Shown here: piece by piece, positions 18,877 to 27,228 of the stretch
Position numbering within the stretch: position 1 is the first letter of the stretch
Layout of the letters: the number at the start of each line of letters is the position of its first letter
Assembly: GCF_000092025.1 (NCBI RefSeq)
Contig: NC_003062.2
Location: forward strand, 1,548,001 to 1,612,000
From: Agrobacterium fabrum str. C58
GTDB lineage: Bacteria; Pseudomonadota; Alphaproteobacteria; Rhizobiales; Rhizobiaceae
Direction: 5' to 3'
Length of the DNA: 64,000 nucleotides
Notes under the pieces: model-generated
Seen by the model: only the letters and a program-made list of their open reading frames with translations
What the model was told of the DNA's origin: nothing
Database searches by the model: none
Translations under genes and position numbers: made by a program

Positions 18877-19032
18877 ATGGATAGTTTGCTTGTATTTCTG
18901 GGGGATGTATTGAGTGGCATGGTATCCGGCAGTCCCCCAAAATCAAATTTCGTGCGGTGGATAGCATACGCGATCAATGCACTCATAATAATACTCTCGG
19001 GCCTGCTGATATATGGAAAATACCTGACTTGA
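18877..19032 (+). CDS. Small single-span membrane protein, hypothetical
   Basis: A 51-codon frame from an ATG at 18877 gives a short N-terminal part (MDSLLVFLGDVLSG) and a strong C-terminal membrane helix (WIAYAINALIIILSGLLIYG). A longer version from a codon at 18820 is possible. The ribosome site is weak (GGACATATTGCG). The DNA is A/T-rich compared with the flanking operons. It lies between the aapP terminator and the tRNA genes. I do not recognise the protein; the hydrophobic segment is the only argument that it is real. Confidence 0.4.
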   Translation: MDSLLVFLGDVLSGMVSGSPPKSNFVRWIAYAINALIIILSGLLIYGKYLT

Positions 19033-19212
19033 TTTTCGCGAGCTGCCCTCGTGAGAAACGACATGTTTCACAAGGCGGTCGAAGCCGCGCCATATTGCAA
19101 AAGAAAAAACGCAGCCCAACCATTTAACCATTTGTTACGCAACAAGAATCCTTGTTTTCCAAGGCTTCCGGCCACCCATGTCATTTTTTTGTCAAATCAT
19201 GCATTTTTCCGC

Positions 19213-19241
19213 TTGCAGACCTTCGGGAGCCTGACTATAAG
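19213..19241 (+). promoter_or_regulatory. Promoter of tRNA-Glu copy 1
   Basis: TTGCAG (-35), 17-base spacer, TATAAG (-10), ending 21 bases before the tRNA. The match to a housekeeping sigma-70 promoter is good. Confidence 0.75.
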
Positions 19242-19262
19242 GGCGCCACACCACAAGCGCAC

Positions 19263-19337
19263 GCGCCCTTCGTCTATCGGTTAGGACGTCAGATTTTCAT
19301 TCTGAAAAGAGGGGTTCGACTCCCCTAGGGCGTGCCA
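19263..19337 (+). tRNA. tRNA-Glu (UUC), copy 1
   Basis: 75 bases that fold as a cloverleaf. The acceptor stem is GCGCCCT / AGGGCGT (first pair G-U), the D stem GTCT/GGAC, the anticodon stem TCAGA/TCTGA with loop TTTTCAT (anticodon TTC), and the T arm AGGGG-TTCGACT-CCCCT. Discriminator G and an encoded CCA follow. Confidence 0.95.
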
Positions 19338-19463
19338 CTTGCCTTCGTGTCCTCCATCTTAAAAGATTTGAACCCAACCTTCCACGTCGCGAATTTGTCG
19401 CGCGTCAACATTGCTGCGGAACCGATTCCCGGGCGACACGTTAGATTGTAGTCCCCCCCGATG

Positions 19464-19511
19464 GAAGGCAAGCCGGACGAAATGCCATCGGTCAAATCAA
19501 CCGGCTTGCCT
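19464..19511. repeat. Inverted repeat in the spacer between the tRNA-Glu genes
   Basis: Perfect 12-base arms AAGGCAAGCCGG / CCGGCTTGCCTT around a 24-base loop, followed by TCCCC. The tRNA spacer (19343-19729) holds no protein gene I can support. This hairpin could end readthrough from the first tRNA or mark a small structured RNA or an old element. Confidence 0.55.
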
Positions 19512-19739
19512 TTCCCCTCACCTCGATCACAGCGCCTGTTCGTCTCGGACTGCAGCTTGATGCCAGCTAAGGGTTGGGAAGCCGCCTCCCCGGTGTCGTA
19601 CGAGACGCAAGCGCATTGCCGGTTCACGGCGATAGGGGCGATATTTCAAGGTCTTGACCAGGTCCGCCGCAGTTTTCCACAGCCCTTTCAGCGTCTATAA
19701 AAAAACTCGTCTCGAAGCGGAAAAAATCAATTTTTCCGC

Positions 19740-19768
19740 TTGCAGACCTTCGGGAGCCTGACTATAAG
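19740..19768 (+). promoter_or_regulatory. Promoter of tRNA-Glu copy 2
   Basis: Same TTGCAG-17-TATAAG promoter as copy 1, so this copy is independently transcribed. Confidence 0.75.
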
Positions 19769-19789
19769 GGCGCCACACCACAAGCGCAC

Positions 19790-19864
19790 GCGCCCTTCGT
19801 CTATCGGTTAGGACGTCAGATTTTCATTCTGAAAAGAGGGGTTCGACTCCCCTAGGGCGTGCCA
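19790..19864 (+). tRNA. tRNA-Glu (UUC), copy 2
   Basis: Identical in all 75 bases to the copy at 19263-19337, with encoded CCA and anticodon TTC. Confidence 0.95.
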
Positions 19865-19991
19865 CTTGCTTCTCCCAGAAAATCAATAGCCTGCATCGAG
19901 ATCTTCACGCATCGCGTAAAGACGCCGGAGCACATTTGATGTGCCCATCCAGCATTGTTTCAGTAAAATTCAGAACTGTTTGGAAGCCCCG

Positions 19992-21800
19992 TCAGGGCGC
20001 GAAAGCCGCATCCAGCACGCGCAGTTGGACGCGCCTCTGGCCCTGCCAGAGATCGGCACCCACTGTGCCTGCAACGTGGATGTTCCTGCCGCGCGCATTC
20101 AACAGCATCTGCCCCAGAGGCGCTTCGGCAGCGCGAAAGGCGATACCGTCCAGCCGCGAGCCATCCATGGCCTCCAGCGTGATCTTGACGTGTGCTGTGC
20201 CCACAAGCCGCACATCGCGCAGGCGATGCGCCGGCACGGCAAAGATCGGCTGCGAATGGCCCGAACCATAGGGACCGGCCTGCTCCAGCTGATCGACAAG
20301 CTGCAATGTCGCGCCCGAAGCGCCGATGGCGCCATCGATCTTCAGCACGCTGCTTTCCACCAGCTCATTCACCGTCTTTGCGGCCGCTTCTTCAAAGAAA
20401 GTCCTGAGCTTGCCGAGATTGGCACGCTCCACCGTCAGGCCCGCCGCCATGGCGTGCCCGCCGCCCTTGACCAGCAATCCCGTCTCCACGGCGGCGCGCA
20501 CCATGCGGCCCATGTCGAAGCCGTTGATCGAGCGGCCTGAACCGGTACCCTTGCCGGAAGGATCAAAGGCAATGGCGAAAGCCGGACGACGGAAACGGTC
20601 CTTCAAGCGCGAGGCAAGCAGGCCGACGATGCCCGGATGCCAGTTCTCACGCGCCGTGACGATGACACCCGCACCCGAGCCGTCGCCATACTCATACAGC
20701 GCCTCGGCTTCCGCCTCCGCCAGCATCGCCGCTTCCATGGCCTGCCGCTCGCGGTTCAACTCGTCCAGCTTCTCTGCAATGACTTCCGCCTCCGTCGTAT
20801 CGTCGATCGTCAGCAGACGGCTGCCGAGGGCTGCATCGCCAATGCGGCCGCCGGCATTGATGCGCGGCCCGATCAGGAAGCCGAAGTGATAGGGGGTAAC
20901 AGGCCCGCCCAGCCCCGCCTTCTTGAACAGCGCCGCAAGTCCCGCATTGTTCATATGCCGCGCGGCAATCAGGCCCTTCACCACATAAGCGCGGTTCAGC
21001 CCTTTCAGCGGCACCACATCGCAGACCGTCGCAAGCGCGACGATATCAAGCAGCGACAGCAGATCGAGCGTGAAGGCCTGCCGGTTGCGTCTGTCCTTCA
21101 ACAGCCGCAAGGTGGCCACCATCACAAGAAATACCACGCCGGCGGCACAGAGATGCCCCTGCCCCGAAAGATCGTCCTCCCGGTTAGGGTTGACCAGCGC
21201 CACCGCCGGCGGCAGTTCCGTGCCGACCTGATGGTGATCGATCACCACCACATCCGTTCCGGCGTCCTTCGCGGCCTGAAGCGACTCATGGCTGGTGGAG
21301 CCGCAGTCCACGGTCACGATCAGCGTCGCCCCATTGGCGGCAAGCTGCTGCATCGCCGCCGGGTTCGGCCCGTAGCCCTCGAAAATGCGATCGGGAATAT
21401 AGATCTCCGGCGTCAACCCGAAATGCGCGAGAAAGCGATACGTCAGCGCCGAAGAGGCAGCGCCGTCGACATCGTAATCGCCGAAGATCGCCACCTTCTC
21501 GCCGGTCTCGATGGCGCGCACGAGCCGCTCGGCGGCCTTTTCGCAATCGGTCAGCATATGCGGATCAGGCATCAGGGAACGAATGGTCGGATCAAGGAAC
21601 GCCAGGGCGTCATCGACACCGACGCCGCGCCCCGCCAGCACCCGCGCAATCAATTCGGGAATGGCATGTATCTGGGACATGGCCAGCGCGCGGTTCTGCC
21701 CGGCCTGATCCAACCGCGACACCCAGCGCTGTTCTGTCGCCGACCGCTCCACGCTTAGAAATGCGCGGGCCACGGTATCGGCCGGCTCCAACATTGCCAT
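19992..21800 (-). CDS. recJ: Single-stranded-DNA-specific exonuclease RecJ
   Basis: A 5'-3' exonuclease of recombination, mismatch and base-excision repair. The 602-residue chain has DHH-family motifs: IFGDYDVDGAASSAL (metal ligands), IVTVDCGSTSHES and VVIDHHQVG (DHH). The downstream DHHA1 domain has GGGHAMAAGLTVE, and a C-terminal OB-like domain follows. Two ATGs lie close together at the start; I keep the first, which has GGGA upstream. It is convergent with the tRNA-Glu genes. Confidence 0.94.
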   Translation of the reverse strand: MAMLEPADTVARAFLSVERSATEQRWVSRLDQAGQNRALAMSQIHAIPELIARVLAGRGVGVDDALAFLDPTIRSLMPDPHMLTDCEKAAERLVRAIETGEKVAIFGDYDVDGAASSALTYRFLAHFGLTPEIYIPDRIFEGYGPNPAAMQQLAANGATLIVTVDCGSTSHESLQAAKDAGTDVVVIDHHQVGTELPPAVALVNPNREDDLSGQGHLCAAGVVFLVMVATLRLLKDRRNRQAFTLDLLSLLDIVALATVCDVVPLKGLNRAYVVKGLIAARHMNNAGLAALFKKAGLGGPVTPYHFGFLIGPRINAGGRIGDAALGSRLLTIDDTTEAEVIAEKLDELNRERQAMEAAMLAEAEAEALYEYGDGSGAGVIVTARENWHPGIVGLLASRLKDRFRRPAFAIAFDPSGKGTGSGRSINGFDMGRMVRAAVETGLLVKGGGHAMAAGLTVERANLGKLRTFFEEAAAKTVNELVESSVLKIDGAIGASGATLQLVDQLEQAGPYGSGHSQPIFAVPAHRLRDVRLVGTAHVKITLEAMDGSRLDGIAFRAAEAPLGQMLLNARGRNIHVAGTVGADLWQGQRRVQLRVLDAAFAP

Positions 21801-21859
21801 CCTGTCCCTTCATCCTGTCACGCGCGTTTCGCGCCTTGGTTAGAACGGGCTAAATGGCA

Positions 21860-21890
21860 AAGGCGCGTTTTTCAAGCAAAAACGCGCCTT
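21860..21890 (-). terminator. Terminator of the small membrane protein gene
   Basis: Perfect 13-base stem AAGGCGCGTTTTT / AAAAACGCGCCTT with a five-base loop, just past the stop at 21898 on the minus strand. The T tract is part of the stem. Confidence 0.85.
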
Positions 21891-21897
21891 GATGGAG

Positions 21898-22116
21898 TCA
21901 CACCGAAAAAATCGAGAAAAACGGGCTGACGATCGACACAGCGCCGACCAGCAGCAGCAGCGAGAAGACAGCGAGCGAACACCAGTTGCGCTCATGCTCG
22001 GCCATGTCGAATTCCATGCTGCGAATATTGTCGTTGGCAGTGTGCGGCCGCGCCCGGTGATGGGTAGCCAGAACGCCTGCGCGCTTATTGTCCTTGAACA
22101 GGATGATCGATGTCAC
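21898..22116 (-). CDS. Small membrane protein, hypothetical
   Basis: A 72-residue product with a basic N-terminal half and one C-terminal membrane helix (WCSLAVFSLLLLVGAVSIVSPFF). I chose the GTG at 22116 because GGAGG lies seven bases upstream; a second GTG six bases earlier is too close. It has its own terminator, which supports a real transcript. I do not recognise a family. The order recJ, small membrane protein, hom fits a conserved rhizobial hypothetical, but that is not checked. Confidence 0.65.
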   Translation of the reverse strand: MTSIILFKDNKRAGVLATHHRARPHTANDNIRSMEFDMAEHERNWCSLAVFSLLLLVGAVSIVSPFFSIFSV

Positions 22117-22268
22117 GGCCACGCCTCCCTCGCTTGGTGAACATGATTAACCATAGGGCCGAATCGTGTCGTATTCCAGCGGTTCTGAAGCCATGTCCTC
22201 AAATTTTATGACAGCTGTAACATCGTCCCTCTAAATAGTTTTTGATATCCCCGCGAGGTTTCATGATG

Positions 22269-22303
22269 AAAAAAGGCCGCGCATCCCTACGGAAGCACGG
22301 CCC
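22269..22303 (-). terminator. Terminator of hom
   Basis: On the minus strand, GGCCGTGC pairs with GCGCGGCC (one G-U) around a 12-base loop and is followed by six T residues. It lies 28 bases past the hom stop. Confidence 0.75.
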
Positions 22304-22330
22304 TCGGCTTTGGACAAATCGTCAGGCGTT

Positions 22331-23641
22331 TCAGGTCCGCTCGATGCGGATGACCTGCGGTTCGCTGACGAGATATTTCTCGTTCTTGATCGCCTTCACG
22401 GCCTTGCGGATCGCATCTTCCATCGTCGCATGGGTGACCAGGATGATGGTCTGCGGCGCGCCTTCCACATGCACGCGCTGGCGCTGCACGATGGATTCCA
22501 GCGAGATGTTATTGTCAGCCATGCGGGTGGCGATGGAGGCGAAGACGCCCGCCTGATCCTTCACCGTCAGACGGATGAAATAACCGCCCTCATGGCTCTT
22601 CATCTTGGCGCGGCGGTACTCCGTCAGCGACTTGGCCGGACGGCCGAGTACGGGCACCTGCTGGGTGCCTGGACGGCTCTTGGCGATATCGGCGATGTCA
22701 CCAAGTACGGCAGACGCCGTGGCGTTGCCGCCGGCACCCGGGCCGACCATCAGCAATTCGCCGAGAATGTCGGATTCGATCGCCACCGCATTGGTCACGC
22801 CATCCACCTGGGCGATAACGGAGTCGAGCGGCACCATGGTCGGGTGCACGCGCTGTTCGATGCCGGAGTCCGTCACCTGCGCCACGCCGAGAAGCTTGAT
22901 GCGGTAACCAAGCTCGGCAGCCGCCTGAATATCCTCGATGGAGATATTGGTGATGCCTTCGAGATAGATGTCGTCGGCAGCGATCTTATTGCCGAAGGCA
23001 AGCGTGGTCAGAATCGAGAGCTTGTGCGCGGTGTCGTTGCCTTCGATATCGAAGGCCGGATCCGCTTCGGCATAACCGAGCCGCTGCGCTTCCTTCAGGC
23101 ACACCTCGAACGACAGGCCTTCCTTCTCCATCTTGGTGAGGATGTAGTTGCAGGTGCCGTTCATGATGCCGTAGATGCGCGACACATGGTTGCCGGTCAA
23201 GGATTCACGCAGCGCCTTGATGACCGGGATACCGCCAGCCACCGCCGCCTCGAAATTGAGCAGCGCGCCCTTGTCCTCGGCAATGGTCGCCAGTTCGACG
23301 CCATGCTTGGCAAGCAGTGCCTTGTTGGCTGTCACTACATGGAGACCACGCGAAAGCGCTGCCCGCACCGCATTTTCTGCCTGTCCGGAAGCACCGCCGA
23401 CCAGTTCGACGAACACATCGATATCGGCTTCGCTCGCCATCTGCTCGGGCGTGTCGAACCAGGTAATACCCTTGAGATCGATGCCGCGGTCGCGCGAACG
23501 GTCGCGCGCGCTCACCGCAATAATCTCAATCGCGCGTCCGCAGGTAATCGCAAGTTCGTTGCTTCTCTGCTGGAGGATGCGCACGAGCGAAGCGCCGACA
23601 GTGCCGAGCCCCGCTATGCCGATTCTCAATGAATCTGCCAT
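22331..23641 (-). CDS. hom: Homoserine dehydrogenase
   Basis: Reduces aspartate semialdehyde to homoserine for threonine and methionine synthesis. The 436-residue chain has the Rossmann motif IGIAGLGTVGASLV at the N-terminus, the catalytic region NGTCNYILTKME and GYAEADPAFDIEGNDTAHK (substrate-binding Glu/Asp and the lysine). A C-terminal ACT domain is visible at HEGGYFIRLTVKDQAGVFAS, which usually mediates threonine feedback. The ATG at 23641 follows AGGAAC; the longer frame to 23752 overlaps alaC. It lies 61 bases behind alaC, probably in one operon. Confidence 0.94.
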   Translation of the reverse strand: MADSLRIGIAGLGTVGASLVRILQQRSNELAITCGRAIEIIAVSARDRSRDRGIDLKGITWFDTPEQMASEADIDVFVELVGGASGQAENAVRAALSRGLHVVTANKALLAKHGVELATIAEDKGALLNFEAAVAGGIPVIKALRESLTGNHVSRIYGIMNGTCNYILTKMEKEGLSFEVCLKEAQRLGYAEADPAFDIEGNDTAHKLSILTTLAFGNKIAADDIYLEGITNISIEDIQAAAELGYRIKLLGVAQVTDSGIEQRVHPTMVPLDSVIAQVDGVTNAVAIESDILGELLMVGPGAGGNATASAVLGDIADIAKSRPGTQQVPVLGRPAKSLTEYRRAKMKSHEGGYFIRLTVKDQAGVFASIATRMADNNISLESIVQRQRVHVEGAPQTIILVTHATMEDAIRKAVKAIKNEKYLVSEPQVIRIERT

Positions 23642-23702
23642 GGGTATGTTCCTGATTTGCTGGTGATGGTGGCGGCCGAGGCCCGGCCGCCTTCGGTTGC
23701 CC

Positions 23703-24923
23703 TTATCTGTGGGCGTTGAGCGAAACGACATTGTGCATCGTTTCGTCAGCACTCGACAGGAAACGCTTCAGATTGCGCGCTGCCTGACGAATTCGATGCT
23801 CGTTTTCCACAAGCGCAAGACGGACGTAATCATCGCCCATTTCGCCAAAGCCGATGCCGGGAGCAACGGCGATATCTGCCTTCTCGACCAGAAGCTTGGA
23901 AAACTCCAGGCTGCCGAGATGGCGGAATTTTTCCGGGATCTTCGCCCAGGCGAACATCGTCGCTGCCGGCGGCGGAACCTCGAAGCCGGCCTTGCCGAAC
24001 GTATCGACCATGACATCGCGGCGGCGGCGATAGACGCTGCGCACTTCGGCGATGTCGGAACCGTCACCGTTCAGCGCATGCGTCGCCGCCACCTGGATCG
24101 GCGTGAAGGCGCCGTAATCGAGGTAGGACTTCACGCGGGTCAGCGCCGCGATCAGCCGCTCGTTCCCGACAGCGAAGCCCATGCGCCAGCCGGGCATGGA
24201 GAAGGTCTTCGACATGGAGGTGAACTCCACCGCAACGTCGATCGCGCCGGGAACTTCGAGAACCGAAGGCGGCGGATTGTTGTCGTCGAAGTAGATTTCC
24301 GAATAGGCAAGATCGGAGAGCACTATGATTTCGTGCTTCTTCGCAAACGCGATCACATCCTTGTAGAAATCGAGCGATGCGACATGCGCCGTCGGGTTCG
24401 ACGGATAGTTGACGATTAGCGCCAGCGGCTTTGGAATAGAGTGACGCACCGCCCGCTCTAAAGGCCCGAAGAAGCTCTCATCCGGCTCCACATTCATCGA
24501 ACGGATAACGCCGCCCGCCATCAGGAAGCCGAAGGCATGGATCGGATAGGTCGGGTTCGGGCACAGGATCACGTCACCTGGTGCCGTGATGGCCTGCGCC
24601 ATATTGGCGAAACCTTCCTTGGAGCCAAGCGTGGCGACGACCTGCGTATCGGGGTTCAGCTTCACGCCGAAACGGCGGGCATAATAGCCGGCCTGTGCGC
24701 GGCGAAGGCCGGGAATGCCCTTGGACGAGGAATAACGATGGGTGCGCGGGTCCTGAACGACTTCGCAGAGCTTGTCGACGATGGCCTTGGGGGTCGGAAG
24801 GTCGGGATTACCCATGCCGAGATCGATGATATCGGCCCCGGCCGCTCGCGCGCTCGCTTTCAAACGGTTGACCTGTTCGAAGACGTATTGCGGCAGACGC
24901 CGGACCTTATGAAACTCTTCCAT
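23703..24923 (-). CDS. alaC: Alanine-synthesising aminotransferase AlaC-like
   Basis: PLP-dependent class I aminotransferase of 406 residues. The N-terminal half closely matches the AlaC pattern: RRLPQYVFEQVNRLKASA, IIDLGMGNPD, TLGSKEGFANM, NPTYPIHAFGF and LIVNYPSNPTAHVA. The PLP lysine is in TSMSKTFSMPGWR. AlaC makes alanine from pyruvate and glutamate. Relatives are often annotated as LL-diaminopimelate aminotransferase, but these cells use the succinylase or dehydrogenase route, so AlaC is preferred. GAGG lies six bases before the ATG at 24923. It precedes hom in the same direction. Confidence 0.87.
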   Translation of the reverse strand: MEEFHKVRRLPQYVFEQVNRLKASARAAGADIIDLGMGNPDLPTPKAIVDKLCEVVQDPRTHRYSSSKGIPGLRRAQAGYYARRFGVKLNPDTQVVATLGSKEGFANMAQAITAPGDVILCPNPTYPIHAFGFLMAGGVIRSMNVEPDESFFGPLERAVRHSIPKPLALIVNYPSNPTAHVASLDFYKDVIAFAKKHEIIVLSDLAYSEIYFDDNNPPPSVLEVPGAIDVAVEFTSMSKTFSMPGWRMGFAVGNERLIAALTRVKSYLDYGAFTPIQVAATHALNGDGSDIAEVRSVYRRRRDVMVDTFGKAGFEVPPPAATMFAWAKIPEKFRHLGSLEFSKLLVEKADIAVAPGIGFGEMGDDYVRLALVENEHRIRQAARNLKRFLSSADETMHNVVSLNAHR

Positions 24924-25226
24924 CACTTTCCTCATGGGAATGGACCGGTTCTGCCGGCCCATAACGAAGGTTCGTTTTTTGTTTTTAAACGCCGCCGACA
25001 CGAACCGACCCGGCAGGCGTTATTCATTGTAGCGCAAAGCACGCGAAAACCTACAAGGCTTTTCTCGGGCCCACGCGGCATCACAATCATCCGCCAGTGC
25101 CTCCGGCACAGCCTTTTCAGCCCCCTCGGCAAGGCGGATCACGTAATGGGATCAAGGAACTTGCATAACGCCAGATTCTGGGAAAATGCAAGGCAGGCCA
25201 TGCTCAAGAACGGCCATTCCTGTCGT
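24924..25226. other. Intergenic region between nucleoside hydrolase and alaC
   Basis: 303 bases. An A/T-rich patch at about 24965-24990 may carry the alaC promoter. No gene, clear hairpin or repeat is visible. Confidence 0.5.
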
Positions 25227-26186
25227 TCAGCCGCGCTCGCCCTTCACAATTGCCGCGCGGATGACCGAAAGCACGCGCTCCGGCTTGATATCCGTGCAGA
25301 TGAGCTGGCTTGGATGCCCATCCCAGTCACCCGGTGGAAAGGCGCGGCCATCCGGCTTCTGGATCGTCTCGCCATCGGCAAGGCCACCGCAGACGACGCG
25401 CACCGGGCCGCTGCGGGTCGTAAACAGCTCAGGCGCCACGAGATAGACGCAGGCGCAGCTGTCATGCACCACCATGCCATCGCCGGTGCGGGTCTTGTAA
25501 AAATCGATGTAGAATTGCGACAGGTCAGAAAGCAGCTGTACGGGCTTGCCGCCGGCTTCAGCCATCTCCGCCATGAAAGCGCTGGTCATTACCGTTTTTG
25601 TGGTGACATCGAGACCGACGACCACCACGCGCCACGGGGCGGTGAAGACGAGATCGGCCGCTTCCGGATCACCGTGAATATTGGCCTCGGCCGCCGGCGA
25701 AACATTGCCGTTGATATCGAAGGCGCCGCCCATGACGATGACCTGCTTCACCAATGCTGCAAAATCCGGCTCCTCGCGCAATGCCAGCGCCAGATTGGTC
25801 ATGCGGCCAACGGCGATCAGCGTCACCTCGCCGGGATTGGCCTTCACGGTCTCGATAATGAAGCGATGCGCGGGACGCGGATCGAGCGGCAGGTCGATGG
25901 TCTCGGGAATATCGATATCACCGAGGCCATTTTCGCCATGAATGAAGGTCGGCCAGTGGCCTTCCTTGCGGGCGGGATCAAAGGTCACGCCAGCGCCTTT
26001 CGCAACAGGCGCGGTCATCTGCCATTCCCGCTTGAGGAAAAGCGCATTGCGGGTGGTGATGTCGATGGGCGCATTACCGAAAACCGTGGTGACACCGATC
26101 AGATCGATATCGGGGTGACGGTGCAGGAAAAGAAGCGCCATGGCATCATCCACACCGGGGTCCGTATCGAATATCACTTTATGCAT
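25227..26186 (-). CDS. Inosine-uridine preferring nucleoside hydrolase
   Basis: Hydrolyses ribonucleosides to base and ribose for salvage. The 319-residue protein has the calcium-binding signature DTDPGVDDAMAL at the very N-terminus, VFGNAPIDITTRNAL, VMGGAFDINGNVSPAAEANI and the C-terminal VHDSCACVYLVAPELF with the late Asp ligand. I use the ATG at 26186 (MHKVIFDTDPG), preceded by GAGGGC. The longer frame to 26363 runs into the divergent permease leader and looks non-coding. Confidence 0.9.
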   Translation of the reverse strand: MHKVIFDTDPGVDDAMALLFLHRHPDIDLIGVTTVFGNAPIDITTRNALFLKREWQMTAPVAKGAGVTFDPARKEGHWPTFIHGENGLGDIDIPETIDLPLDPRPAHRFIIETVKANPGEVTLIAVGRMTNLALALREEPDFAALVKQVIVMGGAFDINGNVSPAAEANIHGDPEAADLVFTAPWRVVVVGLDVTTKTVMTSAFMAEMAEAGGKPVQLLSDLSQFYIDFYKTRTGDGMVVHDSCACVYLVAPELFTTRSGPVRVVCGGLADGETIQKPDGRAFPPGDWDGHPSQLICTDIKPERVLSVIRAAIVKGERG

Positions 26187-26368
26187 AATGCCCTCATCCA
26201 TATGTCTCGAGCGCCATCCGTTCTTCCGGCGACGCGCCACGGAAACATAACGATAAGCGGCCACACCGCAATCCCCCTGCCCGCAGCCAAACGCACAGAA
26301 AGAGATTGCTTGGTCGCACTTTCGGTGAAAGAAGAAGCCCTCTCCTTCCGCCTGCCCGGACATATCAA

Positions 26369-27172
26369 GTGCAAGACATCGCCCTCAACGTTTTTATCGT
26401 CCTCTTCTGCGTCGCCATCTTTGCCGGATTTATCGATTCCATCGCCGGCGGCGGTGGCCTCATCACCATTCCCGCGATGATGATCATGGGCATTGCGCCG
26501 CTCGATACGCTCGGCACCAACAAGCTGCAGGCACAGTTCGGGTCGGCCTCGGCAACACTTGCTTATGCCAGACGCGGTCACGTCAATCTGAAAGAGCAAT
26601 TGCCGATGGGGCTGATGGCCATGGCCGGCGGAATGCTGGGCGCGCTGACAGCCGCCTTCGTACCGGCCGATCTCCTGCGCACCATCATGCCGTTTCTGCT
26701 GATCACGATTGCGCTCTATTTCGCCTTGAAGCCGCAGCTCAGCGACATCGACAGCCACCGTCGCATCACACCCTTCGTGTTCGGCTTGATGGTCGCGCCG
26801 CTGATCGGTTTTTATGACGGCGTTTTTGGTCCCGGTGCCGGTTCCTTCTACATGCTCGCCTTCGTGGCGCTGGCAGGTTTCGGCATGCTGAAGGCAACCG
26901 CCCACACCAAGCTGCTAAACCTCGGCTCGAATTTCGGCGGTTTTGTCGTGTTTGCGATGGGCGGAGCGGTTTTGTGGAAGCTCGGCCTCGCCATGGGCCT
27001 TGGCCAGTTCATCGGGGCGCAGGTCGGGTCACGTTTCGCAATGAAAAACGGCGCGAAGATCATCCGCCCGCTTCTTGTTGTTTCCTGTCTCGCCATGGCG
27101 ACGAAGCTTCTTGTCGATGCATCTTCCGCCTGGTCGATCGCCACGATTTGGGAAACCATCTTCCCGAAATAA
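26369..27172 (+). CDS. TSUP-family permease (TauE/SafE)
   Basis: Inner-membrane transporter of about 267 residues with eight predicted helices. It shows two repeats of the TSUP fold, the first with AGFIDSIAGGGGLITIPAM and the second with GFYDGVFGPGAGSFYML. Members export sulfite, sulfoacetate or related organic anions. The start is uncertain: a GTG at 26369 gives the usual length, while a TTG at 26306 would add 21 residues of non-membrane sequence. Substrate unknown. Confidence 0.86.
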   Translation: MQDIALNVFIVLFCVAIFAGFIDSIAGGGGLITIPAMMIMGIAPLDTLGTNKLQAQFGSASATLAYARRGHVNLKEQLPMGLMAMAGGMLGALTAAFVPADLLRTIMPFLLITIALYFALKPQLSDIDSHRRITPFVFGLMVAPLIGFYDGVFGPGAGSFYMLAFVALAGFGMLKATAHTKLLNLGSNFGGFVVFAMGGAVLWKLGLAMGLGQFIGAQVGSRFAMKNGAKIIRPLLVVSCLAMATKLLVDASSAWSIATIWETIFPK

Positions 27173-27228
27173 GGGATGGTAGAGCGCCTTTTCTCCGTCA
27201 GTCAGGCAACAGACAGGCGCCCGCTGCC

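Larger units (their letters stand above)
19203..19342 (+). repeat. 140-bp direct repeat, copy 1 (promoter plus tRNA-Glu)
   Basis: This stretch is identical, base for base, to 19730-19869. It spans a promoter, a short leader, the whole tRNA-Glu and five bases behind it. The copies are offset by 527 bases. Confidence 0.97.
19730..19869 (+). repeat. 140-bp direct repeat, copy 2 (promoter plus tRNA-Glu)
   Basis: Second copy of the perfect repeat at 19203-19342. Sequence identity ends abruptly on both sides. Confidence 0.97.

Noticed and set aside
19325..19627. A 100-codon minus-strand frame starting in the tRNA spacer and ending in tRNA-Glu copy 1
   Set aside because: It overlaps the mature tRNA on the opposite strand and has no domain or convincing start.
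24537..26480. A 647-codon plus-strand frame across alaC and the nucleoside hydrolase
   Set aside because: Antisense to two genes with intact catalytic motifs; its composition is shadow-like (rich in His, Arg, Gly).
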